Of a DNA stretch of 64,000 nucleotides, positions 18,520 through 29,588 are shown one piece after another (positions within the stretch are counted from its first letter, which is position 1; the number at the start of each line of letters is the position of its first letter). The notes beneath the pieces were generated by a model. That model was not told where the DNA came from and did not search any database. It worked only from the letters and a program-made list of their open reading frames with translations. Where the stretch lies: assembly GCF_014697195.1 (NCBI RefSeq), contig NZ_JACJRJ010000028.1, forward strand, positions 1 through 64,000. The letters are read 5' to 3'. Position numbers and translations under genes: made by a program. Origin of the DNA: Cylindrospermum sp. FACHB-282. Its GTDB lineage: Bacteria > Cyanobacteriota > Cyanobacteriia > Cyanobacteriales > Nostocaceae.

Positions 18520-18562
18520 TTCCTCTCCGCGACTCTGCGCCTCTGCGTGAGATAAAAAAGAT
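18520..18562. repeat. Dispersed CTCTGCGCCTCTGCG repeat copy
   Basis: TCCTCTCCGCGACTCTGCGC followed by CTCTGCGTGAGATAAAAAAG, of the same family as the copies around the toxin-antitoxin cassettes. It lies just after the large HEPN gene. Confidence 0.75.
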
Positions 18563-18595
18563 GTAGGGGCGGACTTTCGTCCACCCCTATTAAAA

Positions 18596-20701
<2,106 letters not shown>

Positions 20702-21030
20702 TGACGCCTACTTTTAGAATTCTTAATTAACTTAGGACTGTAGCAGTCGCTTGCGGGGGTTATCGATCCACTGCGTTGAGGGGGAGAGTGTACTGCCCTG
20801 CGGTGAGTTATAGGCGGAACGCCTTCCCGAAGAGTAGCAACTGCCGTCAGCAATGCCCGACTTGTAGTCTCCCAGAGGGCGACTTCCCGTTGAGTGAACT
20901 GCGCTGCGGACGGTTTTCAGAGGACTGTGACGGAGAGAGAAGTTTGAGTGGTCTCCGTGCCTAGCCAATTGCCCGTCCGCAGGCAACTGTCCAGGTCGGA
21001 ACTGTTAATAATTGTGACACACACCCTTGA
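20702..21030. other. GC-rich structured region upstream of ndhF
   Basis: No convincing gene. Much richer in GC than its surroundings, with nested inverted repeats: GGCGGAACGCC near 20812, TGCGGACGG (20905-20913) with CCGTCCGCA (20973-20981), and between them GGAGA with TCTCC (20932-20956). It reads like degenerate palindromic repeats or a structured 5' leader of ndhF. Confidence 0.5.
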
Positions 21031-21067
21031 GGATAAAATACCCCACCCAATGACCTTTGGGTGGGGT
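21031..21067 (-). terminator. Intrinsic terminator of the thioredoxin-like gene
   Basis: A perfect 11-bp stem (ACCCCACCCAA with TTGGGTGGGGT, 6-base loop) is followed on the minus strand by ATTTTATCC. It lies about 40 bp after the stop of the gene at 21109. Confidence 0.75.
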
Positions 21068-21108
21068 GTTAAGCATGGTTTTAGATTTGCCGACGTTAGT
21101 CTTGCCCT

Positions 21109-21495
21109 TTAGGCTGATCGACACTCCAAATCTGCTGATTTTGGGCTATTGTATGATTTGTGGCTAGTGCTAAACTCTAGTTTAATTTCTTCTAAGGCCA
21201 GACGTAGATCTTCTCTACCGCGAAAACCTTCCAGGCGATGCCGGATCATGCCATTTTCAATCAAAAGTAAAGTTGGTAGTGATTTAAGTCTATAAGTGTT
21301 AGACAGTTTGAAATTTTGATCGGCATTAATCCCAACTAGTTTAATTTCGTCACCACATTGGGCTTGAAATTGCAACAGCAACGGATGGATGATGCGACAC
21401 AAGCCACACCAAGGTGCTTCAAAATTAACTAAAACAGGAATTGGAGATTCTAAAACTTCTTGAGTAAATGTCCGCTCACTAACCGACAACACCAT
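21109..21495 (-). CDS. Thioredoxin-like protein with a CGLC active site
   Basis: 128 residues with a full thioredoxin fold: VLVNFEAPWCGLCRIIHPLL carries the redox pair Cys30 and Cys33, followed by VGINADQNFKLSNTYRLKSLPTLLLIENG with the conserved cis-proline. Canonical thioredoxins have CGPC; replacement of the proline by leucine is seen in a thioredoxin type restricted to cyanobacteria (often called TrxC), expected to shift redox potential. Cytoplasmic, monocistronic by its own terminator. The partner enzymes are not known. Confidence 0.88.
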   Translation of the reverse strand: MVLSVSERTFTQEVLESPIPVLVNFEAPWCGLCRIIHPLLLQFQAQCGDEIKLVGINADQNFKLSNTYRLKSLPTLLLIENGMIRHRLEGFRGREDLRLALEEIKLEFSTSHKSYNSPKSADLECRSA

Positions 21496-21642
21496 GACGC
21501 CTCTTGAATTATAGGGTTTTTATATCAAACTAGCTATCAGCACCGAAGAGTTGGCTTTCTTAGTCACTGCCGATAGACGCGCTCAGGGCATAAATAAAAA
21601 ATTATGCGAAAAAAATTGAGCCTATTGATTGTGGCTTTGACA

Positions 21643-21675
21643 AAAAAGCCAGCGCGACATTCACGGTGGCTTTTT
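21643..21675 (-). terminator. Probable terminator, usable in both directions
   Basis: AAAAAGCCA pairs with TGGCTTTTT around a 15-base loop, with A-run and T-run on either side, so it can work on both strands. It lies about 200 bp downstream of the NnrU-like gene on the minus strand. The rest of the 21496-21876 gap shows no gene. Confidence 0.55.
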
Positions 21676-21876
21676 ATTAGATGTTCAACTCCTGATTGCC
21701 GTTGACTACTCAGGAAAGTCAATTAACCAGCAACTACCAATATAAAATCTCAAACCGACTGAGGACAACTCCACTGACAGCTATTTGATTTCATCCTACA
21801 TTGATTCGGTAGCATTTGATAAGCTGATATTTTCCTTGACTTGGGATTTTTTGCTGATAGTGGGGATCGTCTAAAA

Positions 21877-22599
21877 TTACCATCTTATCCTACTAGTAGC
21901 TATCAGCAACAGAGGATGCGCCCACCAAAGCAGGGATATAAAAATGGCAACTCCTAAATAAGCAGGGCGCAGAAATTCCTGCCATTTGATAGATTGACGA
22001 CCGTCAATAATTGCTTTAAAGGGAATAGTTGAAGTCCGCTGTTTGACCAATTCAAAGGCTTCTCCATAGCGGTAGCCTAGGCGACGATCTCCATGCCAAA
22101 CCCCAAAAAGGTGATGCAACACTAACCCTATCGAGGTCATCAAGGTAAAGGTAGTACCTAGCCAGACTGTATGAGCGACACACCAAATTATTTGCCCCAC
22201 CATCTGGGGATGACGGGTAATACGAATTATTCCTGTCTCGTAAAGGTGGACTTGGGGCTTTTGAATGGCAGCAATTTCTAGTAGATTGAAAGTAGCAGGA
22301 TATAAAAACAAAAACGAAATCGCTGACAGCACCCAAACTACTGCTGCCACTCCAGGCACACCTTGCACCTGCCAAAGTTGCAAGCCATCATAACGATGGT
22401 TAATAAAGTAGGTAATCAATATTACAGCTAACGGTAGACTGATGAGTGCAAAGAAAATGCGATAAAGCCTTGGTCCGATATGCTTTTCTGCCCAAGGGCG
22501 CAAGGCTGCTCCACCACTGTGGGCGATCGCAAAAGCTAATTGCAACCCCAGCATGACAAAATGACTGGAGGTAAACCAAGGATTCGGCATCATATACAT
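21877..22599 (-). CDS. NnrU family membrane protein, candidate zeta-carotene isomerase (Z-ISO)
   Basis: 240 residues with about six membrane helices. It carries the NnrU-family signatures FAIAHSGGAALRPWAEKHIGPRLYR near the N-terminus, GIIRITRHPQMVGQIIW in the middle and HHLFGVWHGDRRLGYRYGEAF later, with the histidines expected to ligate haem b. In plants and some cyanobacteria this family includes 15-cis-zeta-carotene isomerase of the carotenoid pathway. The TRHPQ..G motif is shared with membrane methyltransferase-like proteins. Assignment as Z-ISO is inferred from family and organism. It is divergent from rbcR. Confidence 0.78.
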   Translation of the reverse strand: MYMMPNPWFTSSHFVMLGLQLAFAIAHSGGAALRPWAEKHIGPRLYRIFFALISLPLAVILITYFINHRYDGLQLWQVQGVPGVAAVVWVLSAISFLFLYPATFNLLEIAAIQKPQVHLYETGIIRITRHPQMVGQIIWCVAHTVWLGTTFTLMTSIGLVLHHLFGVWHGDRRLGYRYGEAFELVKQRTSTIPFKAIIDGRQSIKWQEFLRPAYLGVAIFISLLWWAHPLLLIATSRIRW

Positions 22600-22805
22600 T
22601 AGGTGAAGTAATTTAAAAAAATCTTAATTCAGTACAACCAATACCACAAAGTATTCCAAAGGAGACTTTAGTCAAGATGTTGTGGTACTGTCTTTTTCCA
22701 GTAAAGTGTCCAAGTTTAAGATGCAACAAATTTTGCCCAGCTGATTGCTGTGACACCTGATTTGTTGCCAAAGCCACTCCTTTCAAAGTTTGTGGGTTGA
22801 GCCTT

Positions 22806-23819
22806 ATGTCTGACCTTCCTTTCACTTTAGATCAGTTACGTATTCTCAAAGCGATCGCTGTAGAAGGAAGCTTCAAGCGCGCCGCTGATAGTCTTTACGT
22901 CTCCCAACCTGCCGTCAGCTTACAAGTCCAAAATCTAGAACGGCAGCTGGATGTCCCCTTATTCGACCGTGGCGGACGTCGCGCACAATTAACTGAAGCA
23001 GGGCATCTACTTTTAAGCTACGGTGAAAAAATCCTCAGTTTGTGCCAGGAAACATGTCGCGCTATTGAGGATTTACAAAATCTCCAAGGCGGTACTTTGA
23101 TTGTTGGCGCTTCTCAAACTACTGGCACTTATCTTTTGCCGAGAATGATTGGCATATTTCGGCAAAAATATCCAGATGTGGCAGTACAATTACACGTTCA
23201 CTCTACTAGGCGGACTGCCTGGAGTGTAGCTAACGGACAAGTAGATCTGGCAATTATCGGTGGTGAAATTCCCGGTGAATTGGCAGAATCTTTGGAAATT
23301 TTGCCCTACGCTGAGGATGAATTAGCGCTGATTTTACCTGTATTCCATCCTTTTGCCAAACTGGAAACGATCCAAAAAGAAGACCTATATAAACTACAAT
23401 TCATTTCTCTAGATTCTCAATCGACTATCCGCAAAGTCATAGATCAGGTGCTAGCACGCTGTGAGATTGATACCAGGCGGTTTAAAATTGAAATGGAACT
23501 AAATTCCATAGAAGCAATTAAAAATGCCGTGCAATCTGGTTTGGGTGCGGCTTTTGTCTCTACCTCGGCGATCGCTAAAGAATTACAAATGGGCGTGCTG
23601 CATTGTGCTCCCATTGAAGGTGTTGTTGTCAAGCGAACGCTATGGCTGATTTTTAATCCCAATCGTTATCGATCCAAGGCAGCAGAAGCCTTTAGTCAGG
23701 AAATTCTGCCGCAGTTTGCTACTCCTGGCTGGAATCAAGATGTGTTAAAATTAGCACAAAAGAAACTAGTGGTAACTACATTGGATGCAGCGACTCCCCG
23801 ATCCTCAGACGTCAGCTAA
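22806..23819 (+). CDS. rbcR: LysR-type regulator RbcR
   Basis: About 337 residues. The N-terminal winged helix ([40 protein letters not shown], here in pieces) is that of the RbcR/Ycf30 subgroup, and the effector domain begins with [20 protein letters not shown]. RbcR activates rbcLXS and other carbon-fixation genes in response to metabolites. Its nearness to ndhF and ndhD is a typical Nostoc arrangement. I use the ATG at 22806; a TTG three codons upstream also opens the frame. Confidence 0.9.
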   Translation: MSDLPFTLDQLRILKAIAVEGSFKRAADSLYVSQPAVSLQVQNLERQLDVPLFDRGGRRAQLTEAGHLLLSYGEKILSLCQETCRAIEDLQNLQGGTLIVGASQTTGTYLLPRMIGIFRQKYPDVAVQLHVHSTRRTAWSVANGQVDLAIIGGEIPGELAESLEILPYAEDELALILPVFHPFAKLETIQKEDLYKLQFISLDSQSTIRKVIDQVLARCEIDTRRFKIEMELNSIEAIKNAVQSGLGAAFVSTSAIAKELQMGVLHCAPIEGVVVKRTLWLIFNPNRYRSKAAEAFSQEILPQFATPGWNQDVLKLAQKKLVVTTLDAATPRSSDVS

Positions 23820-23823
23820 CATA

Positions 23824-23899
23824 TTGTCATTGGTCATTAGTTACTGGTCATTAGTTTTAAGGACTAAGGACTAATGACTAATGACTAATGACTAAAAAC
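23824..23899. repeat. Heptamer repeat tract (STRR type)
   Basis: Degenerate copies of CATTGGT/CATTAGT followed by GGACTAA and TGACTAA units fill the gap between rbcR and the kinase gene. The last units run into the kinase start codon region. Confidence 0.75.
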
Positions 23900-23903
23900 T
23901 AAA

Positions 23904-25235
23904 ATGGAAGTTTACTGCACTCGTCCCCGCTGCTCCCGCCCAAAAAACTTTTTTGCTGACTTAGATGATATTACGACCCTGAAAACAACCCAGCAAAAAT
24001 ACTGCACTACCTGCGGAATGCCACTAATATTAGATGGTCGCTATGTGCCAAGCAAGCTGCTGGGAAGAGGGGGTTTTGGTGCAGCCTTTTTGGCAGGCGA
24101 TCGCCGCATTCCCGGAATGCGCCCATGCGTGGTTAAGCAGTTCCAACCCGCGGGAAATTTAACCTCAAATCAACTGCAACTAGCGCAACAGCTATTTGAG
24201 AGAGAAGCAGACGTTTTAGCGCAAATAGGTAACGAACACGAGCAAATTCCTGGCTTATTTGCTTTTTTTCCAGCGATAGTCCAGAGCCTTCAACCAGGGC
24301 AGCAAGACCAGTTTTTTTACTTAGTACAAGAATATATTGATGGGCAAAACCTAGAGGAAGAATTAGCTCAAAAGGGCAAGTTTTCTGAAGCAGATGTGTT
24401 GGAATTACTCAGAGAAATTCTCAAAGTCCTAAAGTTCGTCCATAACAAAAGCATTATCCACAGAGATATTAAACCCTCTAACATCATGCGTCGTCGAGAT
24501 GGTAGAGTCTTCCTGCTAGATTTTGGTGCAGTTAAGCAAGTTACAAACGCCCCTTCTAGTTCTGCTGCTTCTTCCACAGGAATTTATTCTCTGGGATTTG
24601 CACCCCCTGAGCAAATGGCTGGAGGGCAAGTATTCCCATCTACAGATTTATACGCTTTGGCTGTAACTATTATTACTTTGCTGACAGGTCAGGAAGCAAG
24701 TCAGCTATTTGATGCCTATAGTAACCAATTGAAATGGCGATCGCAAGCAACTGTAAGCCGCCCCTTGGCTGATATTTTAGACAAGATGCTCCTGCCTGCT
24801 GCTAACCAACGCTTTCAGTCAGCCCAGGAGGTTTTAGACGCCCTAGAACCAGGTAATAAACCACCACTGCCAATAAAGAGTCAACCAGCATTTTCCACAT
24901 GGGAGTTGTTAGCTGGAGCAGCATTTAGTGGGTTTGAGGGTGCATTGATCGCGATCGCCCTTTTAAGTCTGGTACATAACCCCATAATTACTCTGGGTAT
25001 TTCAGCGGTGATTTTAGGGATACTAATTTTTTCCCAAACGAGGCGCTGGATTGAAAAATTTGATTTGTTAATTATTCCAGGTATTAGTTTTGCTTTGATA
25101 TTTTTCATTCCCTTGTTTCGGGTCGGTCTTAGTATTCCACAAGTGGTGATTTTAGCGGTTACTGCTAGTTTAATAGCTATTGCCATAACAGCACTATTTC
25201 GTCTTATTTATAAATTGTTATCTCTTCTGCTTTAA
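23904..25235 (+). CDS. Membrane-anchored Ser/Thr protein kinase with N-terminal zinc ribbon
   Basis: 443 residues. Cys5, Cys10, Cys34 and Cys37 form a probable zinc ribbon. The eukaryotic-type kinase domain follows (about 47-315): GRGGFGAAF glycine loop at 54, lysine in CVVKQFQ, catalytic loop HRDIKPSN (Asp188), DFG in LLDFGAVKQV and APPEQ. All catalytic residues are present. The C-terminal 110 residues hold about four membrane helices with no extracellular sensor domain. Downstream on the same strand are two membrane-anchored solute-binding proteins (116 and 156 bp spacings), which could supply the missing sensor function. Substrates unknown. Confidence 0.88.
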   Translation: MEVYCTRPRCSRPKNFFADLDDITTLKTTQQKYCTTCGMPLILDGRYVPSKLLGRGGFGAAFLAGDRRIPGMRPCVVKQFQPAGNLTSNQLQLAQQLFEREADVLAQIGNEHEQIPGLFAFFPAIVQSLQPGQQDQFFYLVQEYIDGQNLEEELAQKGKFSEADVLELLREILKVLKFVHNKSIIHRDIKPSNIMRRRDGRVFLLDFGAVKQVTNAPSSSAASSTGIYSLGFAPPEQMAGGQVFPSTDLYALAVTIITLLTGQEASQLFDAYSNQLKWRSQATVSRPLADILDKMLLPAANQRFQSAQEVLDALEPGNKPPLPIKSQPAFSTWELLAGAAFSGFEGALIAIALLSLVHNPIITLGISAVILGILIFSQTRRWIEKFDLLIIPGISFALIFFIPLFRVGLSIPQVVILAVTASLIAIAITALFRLIYKLLSLLL

Positions 25236-25350
25236 TGGCACTATGTTCAGAATGTTTAGAGATTAGAAAAATAGTTCAGTAATTTTTAAAACTTATATTT
25301 TTTAAGTATACTGTTTATAACAGTACGTATTTTTTATTTCCCAAAATATT

Positions 25351-26421
25351 ATGTCTGCGAAAAAGGAAACACTTAACCTTTTCTTAGCAATGCTCATAAG
25401 CATTGGCTTAATCTTCGCTGGCTTATGGTTTCTGATGGAACGCTGGGCACAATTAACTAAAAATCAAGTTAGCACTTCTTCCTCTCCTAACTCTTCAGAG
25501 AGTGGTAACCAGACTAATTCTTGGATGATTCAAAACCAGCCAGTGACTAAATGTAATGTGGCAAACCTACCAGGTGGGACATTCAACTATGGCGGTAGCA
25601 CAACATGGGCACCGATTCGTGGACAGGTAGATCCAGTGCTTGAACGCACCTGCCCTCAATTTACTTTACGCTACACTCAATCTCTTAATAAACCACCCGG
25701 CTCTGGCACGGGTATTGAGATGTTGATAGATAATCAACTAGCTTTTTCTCAATCTTCTCGCTCAATCAAGGGTGAAGAAAACCAAAAAGCTCAACAAAAA
25801 GGATTTAGCTTGAAAGAAATTCCAGTAGCAATTGATGGAATTGCGATCGCAGTCAACCGAAACCTTAACATCCCTGGTTTAACCGTTGCTCAACTAAAAG
25901 ACATATACACTGCCAAAATTACCAACTGGCAAGAGGTAGGTGGGCCAAATTTAACCATTACGCCCTTATCTCGTAGCAAAGAAGCGGGAGGTACAGTGGA
26001 ATTCTTTATCGACAACGTTCTTAATAAAGAGAATTTTGGTATCAACGTTAGTTATATTGGCACTACTACGGAAGCACTACGAAAACTAGCTTTAAATCCG
26101 GGTGGAATTTATTATGCTTCTGCCCCAGAGGTTGTACCCCAGTGTACCGTTAAGCCCCTGCCACTAGGGCGCACAAGTGGGCAATTGGTAACTCCCTACC
26201 GAGAACCCTATATACCTACCTCTGAATGTCCTATGAAGCGTAACCAGTTGAATGATCAGGATTTTCAAAGTGGGGAATACCCAATTACTCGTAATTTATT
26301 TGTAATTTTGAAACAGAATGGTCAAACAGACGAGCAAGCTGGGGAAGCCTATGCAAATTGGCTGTTGACATCACAAGGCCAAGAACTGATCGAAAAGGCT
26401 GGATTTATCAGAATTAAGTGA
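25351..26421 (+). CDS. PstS-like solute-binding protein with N-terminal membrane anchor
   Basis: 356 residues. One N-terminal hydrophobic segment (about 8-28) without a lipobox acts as anchor or uncleaved signal, followed by a Ser/Asn-rich linker and a phosphate-binding-protein-like domain: FNYGGSTTWAPIRG, SGTGIEMLID, FSQSSRSIK, IPVAIDGIAIAVN, YTAKITNWQEVGGPN, PLSRSKEAGGTVEFF. The combination is that of PBP_like_2 domains. No ABC permease or ATPase gene is nearby, so it is more likely a ligand sensor or scavenger than part of a transporter. A decayed paralogue lies at 28060-28597. Confidence 0.85.
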   Translation: MSAKKETLNLFLAMLISIGLIFAGLWFLMERWAQLTKNQVSTSSSPNSSESGNQTNSWMIQNQPVTKCNVANLPGGTFNYGGSTTWAPIRGQVDPVLERTCPQFTLRYTQSLNKPPGSGTGIEMLIDNQLAFSQSSRSIKGEENQKAQQKGFSLKEIPVAIDGIAIAVNRNLNIPGLTVAQLKDIYTAKITNWQEVGGPNLTITPLSRSKEAGGTVEFFIDNVLNKENFGINVSYIGTTTEALRKLALNPGGIYYASAPEVVPQCTVKPLPLGRTSGQLVTPYREPYIPTSECPMKRNQLNDQDFQSGEYPITRNLFVILKQNGQTDEQAGEAYANWLLTSQGQELIEKAGFIRIK

Positions 26422-26576
26422 GCTAGGTTTGTACCTAATTGCAACTTGCTGATGAAAGCAAAAGGCTGAATTTGTTAGCTAAATTTTAAACTTGTCGGCA
26501 ACAAAGCCATCAATGTTCGCAGCTGTTTAACGTGGCAAAATAATCAAATTTTAAACATCATTATTAAAACTAGCTC

Positions 26577-27977
26577 ATGTCAAAAAAGAATGAAACAGTG
26601 GTTTTAGCCTTAGCCCTAATCCTAACGACTGGGTTAGCAGGTGGCGGTATTTGGTGGTTTGCTAGTAGTTCTGGGGTTAAATTTGGTGGTTCTACTGCTC
26701 AAAATCCGGAAAGTGTCAGCAATGCATCAATGGTAGAACGCATTAGTTTTGGTGAAAGAACTTTAACTCCGGGTGATGTAACTCCAGCTAAAAAAGAGGG
26801 TGTGCAAGCGATCGCTGATAAAAGTTACGATCAGGCGATCGCCAATTTGGAAGCAGCCATAAAACTAAAGCGAAACGATCCAGAGGCACTGATATTTCTT
26901 AATAATGCCCGCATAAAATCTGGCAAAAACTATACCGTTGTTGCATCTGTACCACTGGGTACTGAACCCAATACTGCTTTAGAAATTCTACGTGGCATCG
27001 CTCAAGCCCAAAACGAAATTAACTCCTCTGGAGGAATTAAGGGAGTGCCGTTAAAGGTTGGCATAGCTAACGACGACGACAAGCCAGAGATATCTCAGCA
27101 AATTGCTGCCAACTTAGTCAAAAATCCAGACGTATTAGGTGTAGTGGGCCCTAATGCTAGCGATGCTACTTTAGCTGCAGGCACTATCTATACTAAGGGA
27201 CAACTGGTAGCTATTTCCCCTACCAGCACTTCAGTCAAAATTTCCAACTTTAGCCGCTACGTTTTTCGCACGGTGCCCAGTGATTTCATGGCTGCCAGAA
27301 GTTTAGCCAACTACATGGTGAAAACCTTGCAGAAAAAAAAAGCCGCGGTTTTCTTTAATTCCCAGAGTAATTATAGCCAGTCCCTCAAGTCCGAGTTTGT
27401 TTCATCTGTTTCCTTGGAGGGTGGACAAGTACCCAGTGAATTTGATTTGTCCAAAGCTGATTTTAGTGCCGCTCAAAGCGTAGCACAAGCGACTCAGCAA
27501 GGAGCTGAAGTGTTGATGCTAGCCACTAACAGTGATTCCTTGGATAAGGCTTTGCAAGTAGTTCAGGTTAACCAGAAACGGTTGCCTCTACTGGGGGGTG
27601 ATGATGTTTACACCGTTAAAACTTTAGCAGTTGGTGGGCAACAAGCTGATGGGATGGTAGTGGCAGTTCCTTGGCATATCGATGGCGATTCTCAGTCAGA
27701 TTTTCCTCAGAAATCCCGGCAGTTGTGGGGTGCTGATGTAAGTTGGCGTAGTGCCCTCGCTTATGATGCCGCACGTACTCTTATTGCTGCATTAGAGTCT
27801 AATCCTACGCGTTCTGGCATACAACAGGCCCTTTCCTCCCCTAGCTTTTTTACAACAGGCGCTTCTGGTGCGATTCGGTTCTTAGCATCAGGCGACCGGA
27901 ATGCCCCAGTCCAACTTGTAAAAATTATTCCTGGTAATCGCTCTCGTGCTGGGTATGACTTTCAGCCATTACGATAA
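26577..27977 (+). CDS. Branched-chain amino acid receptor-like binding protein with membrane anchor
   Basis: 466 residues. An N-terminal hydrophobic segment (about 7-28) is followed by a short TPR-like unit (KSYDQAIANLEAAIKLKRNDPEALIFLNNA) and then a periplasmic type 1 binding fold of the Peripla_BP_6/LivJ family (VASVPLGTEPNTALEILRG, GVPLKVGIANDDDKPEI, LGVVGPNASDATLAAG, SPTSTSVKISNFSRYVFRTVPSD). No transporter genes accompany it. With the kinase and the PstS-like protein it forms a three-gene, same-strand group. The TPR plus receptor combination is typical of cyanobacterial proteins fused or linked to Ser/Thr kinases. Confidence 0.85.
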   Translation: MSKKNETVVLALALILTTGLAGGGIWWFASSSGVKFGGSTAQNPESVSNASMVERISFGERTLTPGDVTPAKKEGVQAIADKSYDQAIANLEAAIKLKRNDPEALIFLNNARIKSGKNYTVVASVPLGTEPNTALEILRGIAQAQNEINSSGGIKGVPLKVGIANDDDKPEISQQIAANLVKNPDVLGVVGPNASDATLAAGTIYTKGQLVAISPTSTSVKISNFSRYVFRTVPSDFMAARSLANYMVKTLQKKKAAVFFNSQSNYSQSLKSEFVSSVSLEGGQVPSEFDLSKADFSAAQSVAQATQQGAEVLMLATNSDSLDKALQVVQVNQKRLPLLGGDDVYTVKTLAVGGQQADGMVVAVPWHIDGDSQSDFPQKSRQLWGADVSWRSALAYDAARTLIAALESNPTRSGIQQALSSPSFFTTGASGAIRFLASGDRNAPVQLVKIIPGNRSRAGYDFQPLR

Positions 27978-28059
27978 TTAGCATTGAACTTCCCATGACT
28001 AAATACAGAAATAATTTGCGCCTAACTCATGACTGGAAGTCACGAGTGTGCGGCTTGCA

Positions 28060-28597
28060 GAAATCAATAATTACAACTGAACTAACGACCAGATAAATAA
28101 TCGGAGGCAAGTTATGGGCCCCAATCTCCCGATTATGCCTGATTTCTGCTGCATCAATGATGGCGGGACAGTAGAACTTTTTGTCCAAGACATCTTGGGT
28201 GGTCAACCTTTCGGTACTTAAGTGGAATTTGTCTCCACAACCACCCAAGCCTTGCAATAATTGGCTGGTAGTCCTGGTGGCATCTATTTACGCTTTTACC
28301 CCAGAGATTATTCCTCAATGTTCCATTAGAGCCTTGCTGTTGGGGTGAACACAAGGGTAATACATTGCTCCCTACCAAGAATCATTTGTCCTCCCGTCTA
28401 AATATTCTGATAGACGGAACAAATTGAACATTGAGGCTTTGAAATCAGGAAAGTACCCGATTACCCTTAATCTGTTTGTGGTAGTCAAACAGAATAGTCA
28501 AACTAAGCAGTAAGCAGGTGTGGCTTAAGCCAACTTACTGCTGATTGAGCAGGGACAGGAACTGATTAACCAAACTGGGTTCGTCAAAATCCCCTGA
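28060..28597 (+). pseudogene. Decayed PstS-like binding-protein gene
   Basis: Reading without regard to stops gives segments alignable to the PstS-like protein at 25351-26421: QVMGPNLPIMP (against EVGGPNLTITP), GGTVELFVQDIL (GGTVEFFIDNVL), STTTQALQ, SPGGIYLRF (NPGGIYYAS), SGKYPITLNLFVVVKQN (SGEYPITRNLFVILKQN) and a final GQELINQTGFVKIP (GQELIEKAGFIRIK), ending at TGA 28595-28597. Several in-frame stops and at least one frame change interrupt it, and the first half of the gene is missing. It is the remnant of a third binding-protein gene in this cluster. Confidence 0.85.
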
Positions 28598-28684
28598 CAC
28601 CTGTTCTTAATAGCTCGAGAGAGCAGTGGCTCCTGTTGTATATCTCCGGAGGGTGGTTTCTCCTAAGATATCTGAATCTGCTCT

Positions 28685-29443
28685 TTAGCTGGTTCTATTA
28701 ATCGATTCTGCTGGCAAGCAAATAAGATTATCACCTTGGGTGAGGATTAAGCCGCGTTGACGCAACTTGCCCATCAAGCGGGTGACGGTGACACGAGTTG
28801 AACCAATCGCGCTACCAATTTGGGCATGAGTGAGGGGGAAAGGCAGACAATAGCCGCGAATCACATCGGGGTCAGTTTCGCTCATTGCCGGCTCTCCATA
28901 TTCCTCAATTAACAATGTGAGAAATCCTAAAAGTCGGTCAATTGTGCGTCGTTGTCCCAAAGCACTCAGCCACAGCAGCTTACGCTGGTGCTGGTATCTA
29001 AAGGCATCCATGACTTCACGGCGGAAGTGAGGCCAGTTGTCTAAGTCATGCCAGTACATCCACAGCACCGCAGTTTGATCAACGTGGGCGTAAGCCTGAA
29101 GTGTGAATGGTGACTGGGCAACAATTTCAAAAGGCTGTCCCGCTCCCACAAAACCCAAGAAAGCTTCTTCTGGGGTTCTGTTGATTCGTCGAGATGTTAG
29201 CTGACTGGCAGTGGCACTAACCTGGGCGGTTCCTACCATGCGGATCGCACCCCTTTGCACCAAATATAGCAATCCAGGCCTAGCTGGAATGCGCTCATCT
29301 TTGCTGAAGGTGCGGCAGCGGTAGTGTTCTTGGGCCCAATCAAGAATTCGTTGCCAAGTTAAGAAAGGCCGTGATGCCTCGGAGAAAGAAGATGGAGATT
29401 GCATAGGTAACAAAGAGCGTTCGGCTGAAGACAAAGACGACAT
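28685..29443 (-). CDS. Crp/Fnr-family transcription regulator with an NtcA-like recognition helix
   Basis: About 252 residues. The N-terminal cyclic-nucleotide-type beta roll is diverged (LLYLVQRGAIRMVG, FLGFVGAGQPFEI). The C-terminal winged helix has LTHAQIGSAIGSTRVTVTRLMG; the GSTRVTVTRL segment is the recognition helix known from NtcA, so a GTA-N8-TAC-like target is expected. It is longer than NtcA (about 223) and has a different effector domain, so it is not NtcA itself. I use the ATG at 29441-29443; a TTG four codons upstream also opens. A GTA-N8-TAC site lies in its upstream region. Confidence 0.82.
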   Translation of the reverse strand: MSSLSSAERSLLPMQSPSSFSEASRPFLTWQRILDWAQEHYRCRTFSKDERIPARPGLLYLVQRGAIRMVGTAQVSATASQLTSRRINRTPEEAFLGFVGAGQPFEIVAQSPFTLQAYAHVDQTAVLWMYWHDLDNWPHFRREVMDAFRYQHQRKLLWLSALGQRRTIDRLLGFLTLLIEEYGEPAMSETDPDVIRGYCLPFPLTHAQIGSAIGSTRVTVTRLMGKLRQRGLILTQGDNLICLPAESINRTS

Positions 29444-29574
29444 AAAAAGGTGCAAGGAGTGTCTTTGTGTTGGCGAGGCAGGCTAAACGCCTAACAGCGC
29501 CAGCCATCTAAAGTGAGTGTAGAAAGCAAAATTGCCCTCTACTCTTCTGTTATACTTCTTACTGTACAATGATG

Positions 29575-29588
29575 GTAGTAAAGTTTAC
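29575..29588 (-). promoter_or_regulatory. Candidate NtcA-type site in the divergent intergenic region
   Basis: GTAGTAAAGTTTAC matches GTA-N8-TAC. Read toward the Crp gene, TATAAC follows after 20 bp (29549-29554), close to the NtcA class II promoter layout. Chance matches to such a short pattern are common, so this is only a candidate. Confidence 0.35.

Noticed and set aside
28685-29443. Identification of the Crp-type gene as ntcA itself
   Set aside because: Only the recognition helix matches; the effector domain and length do not.
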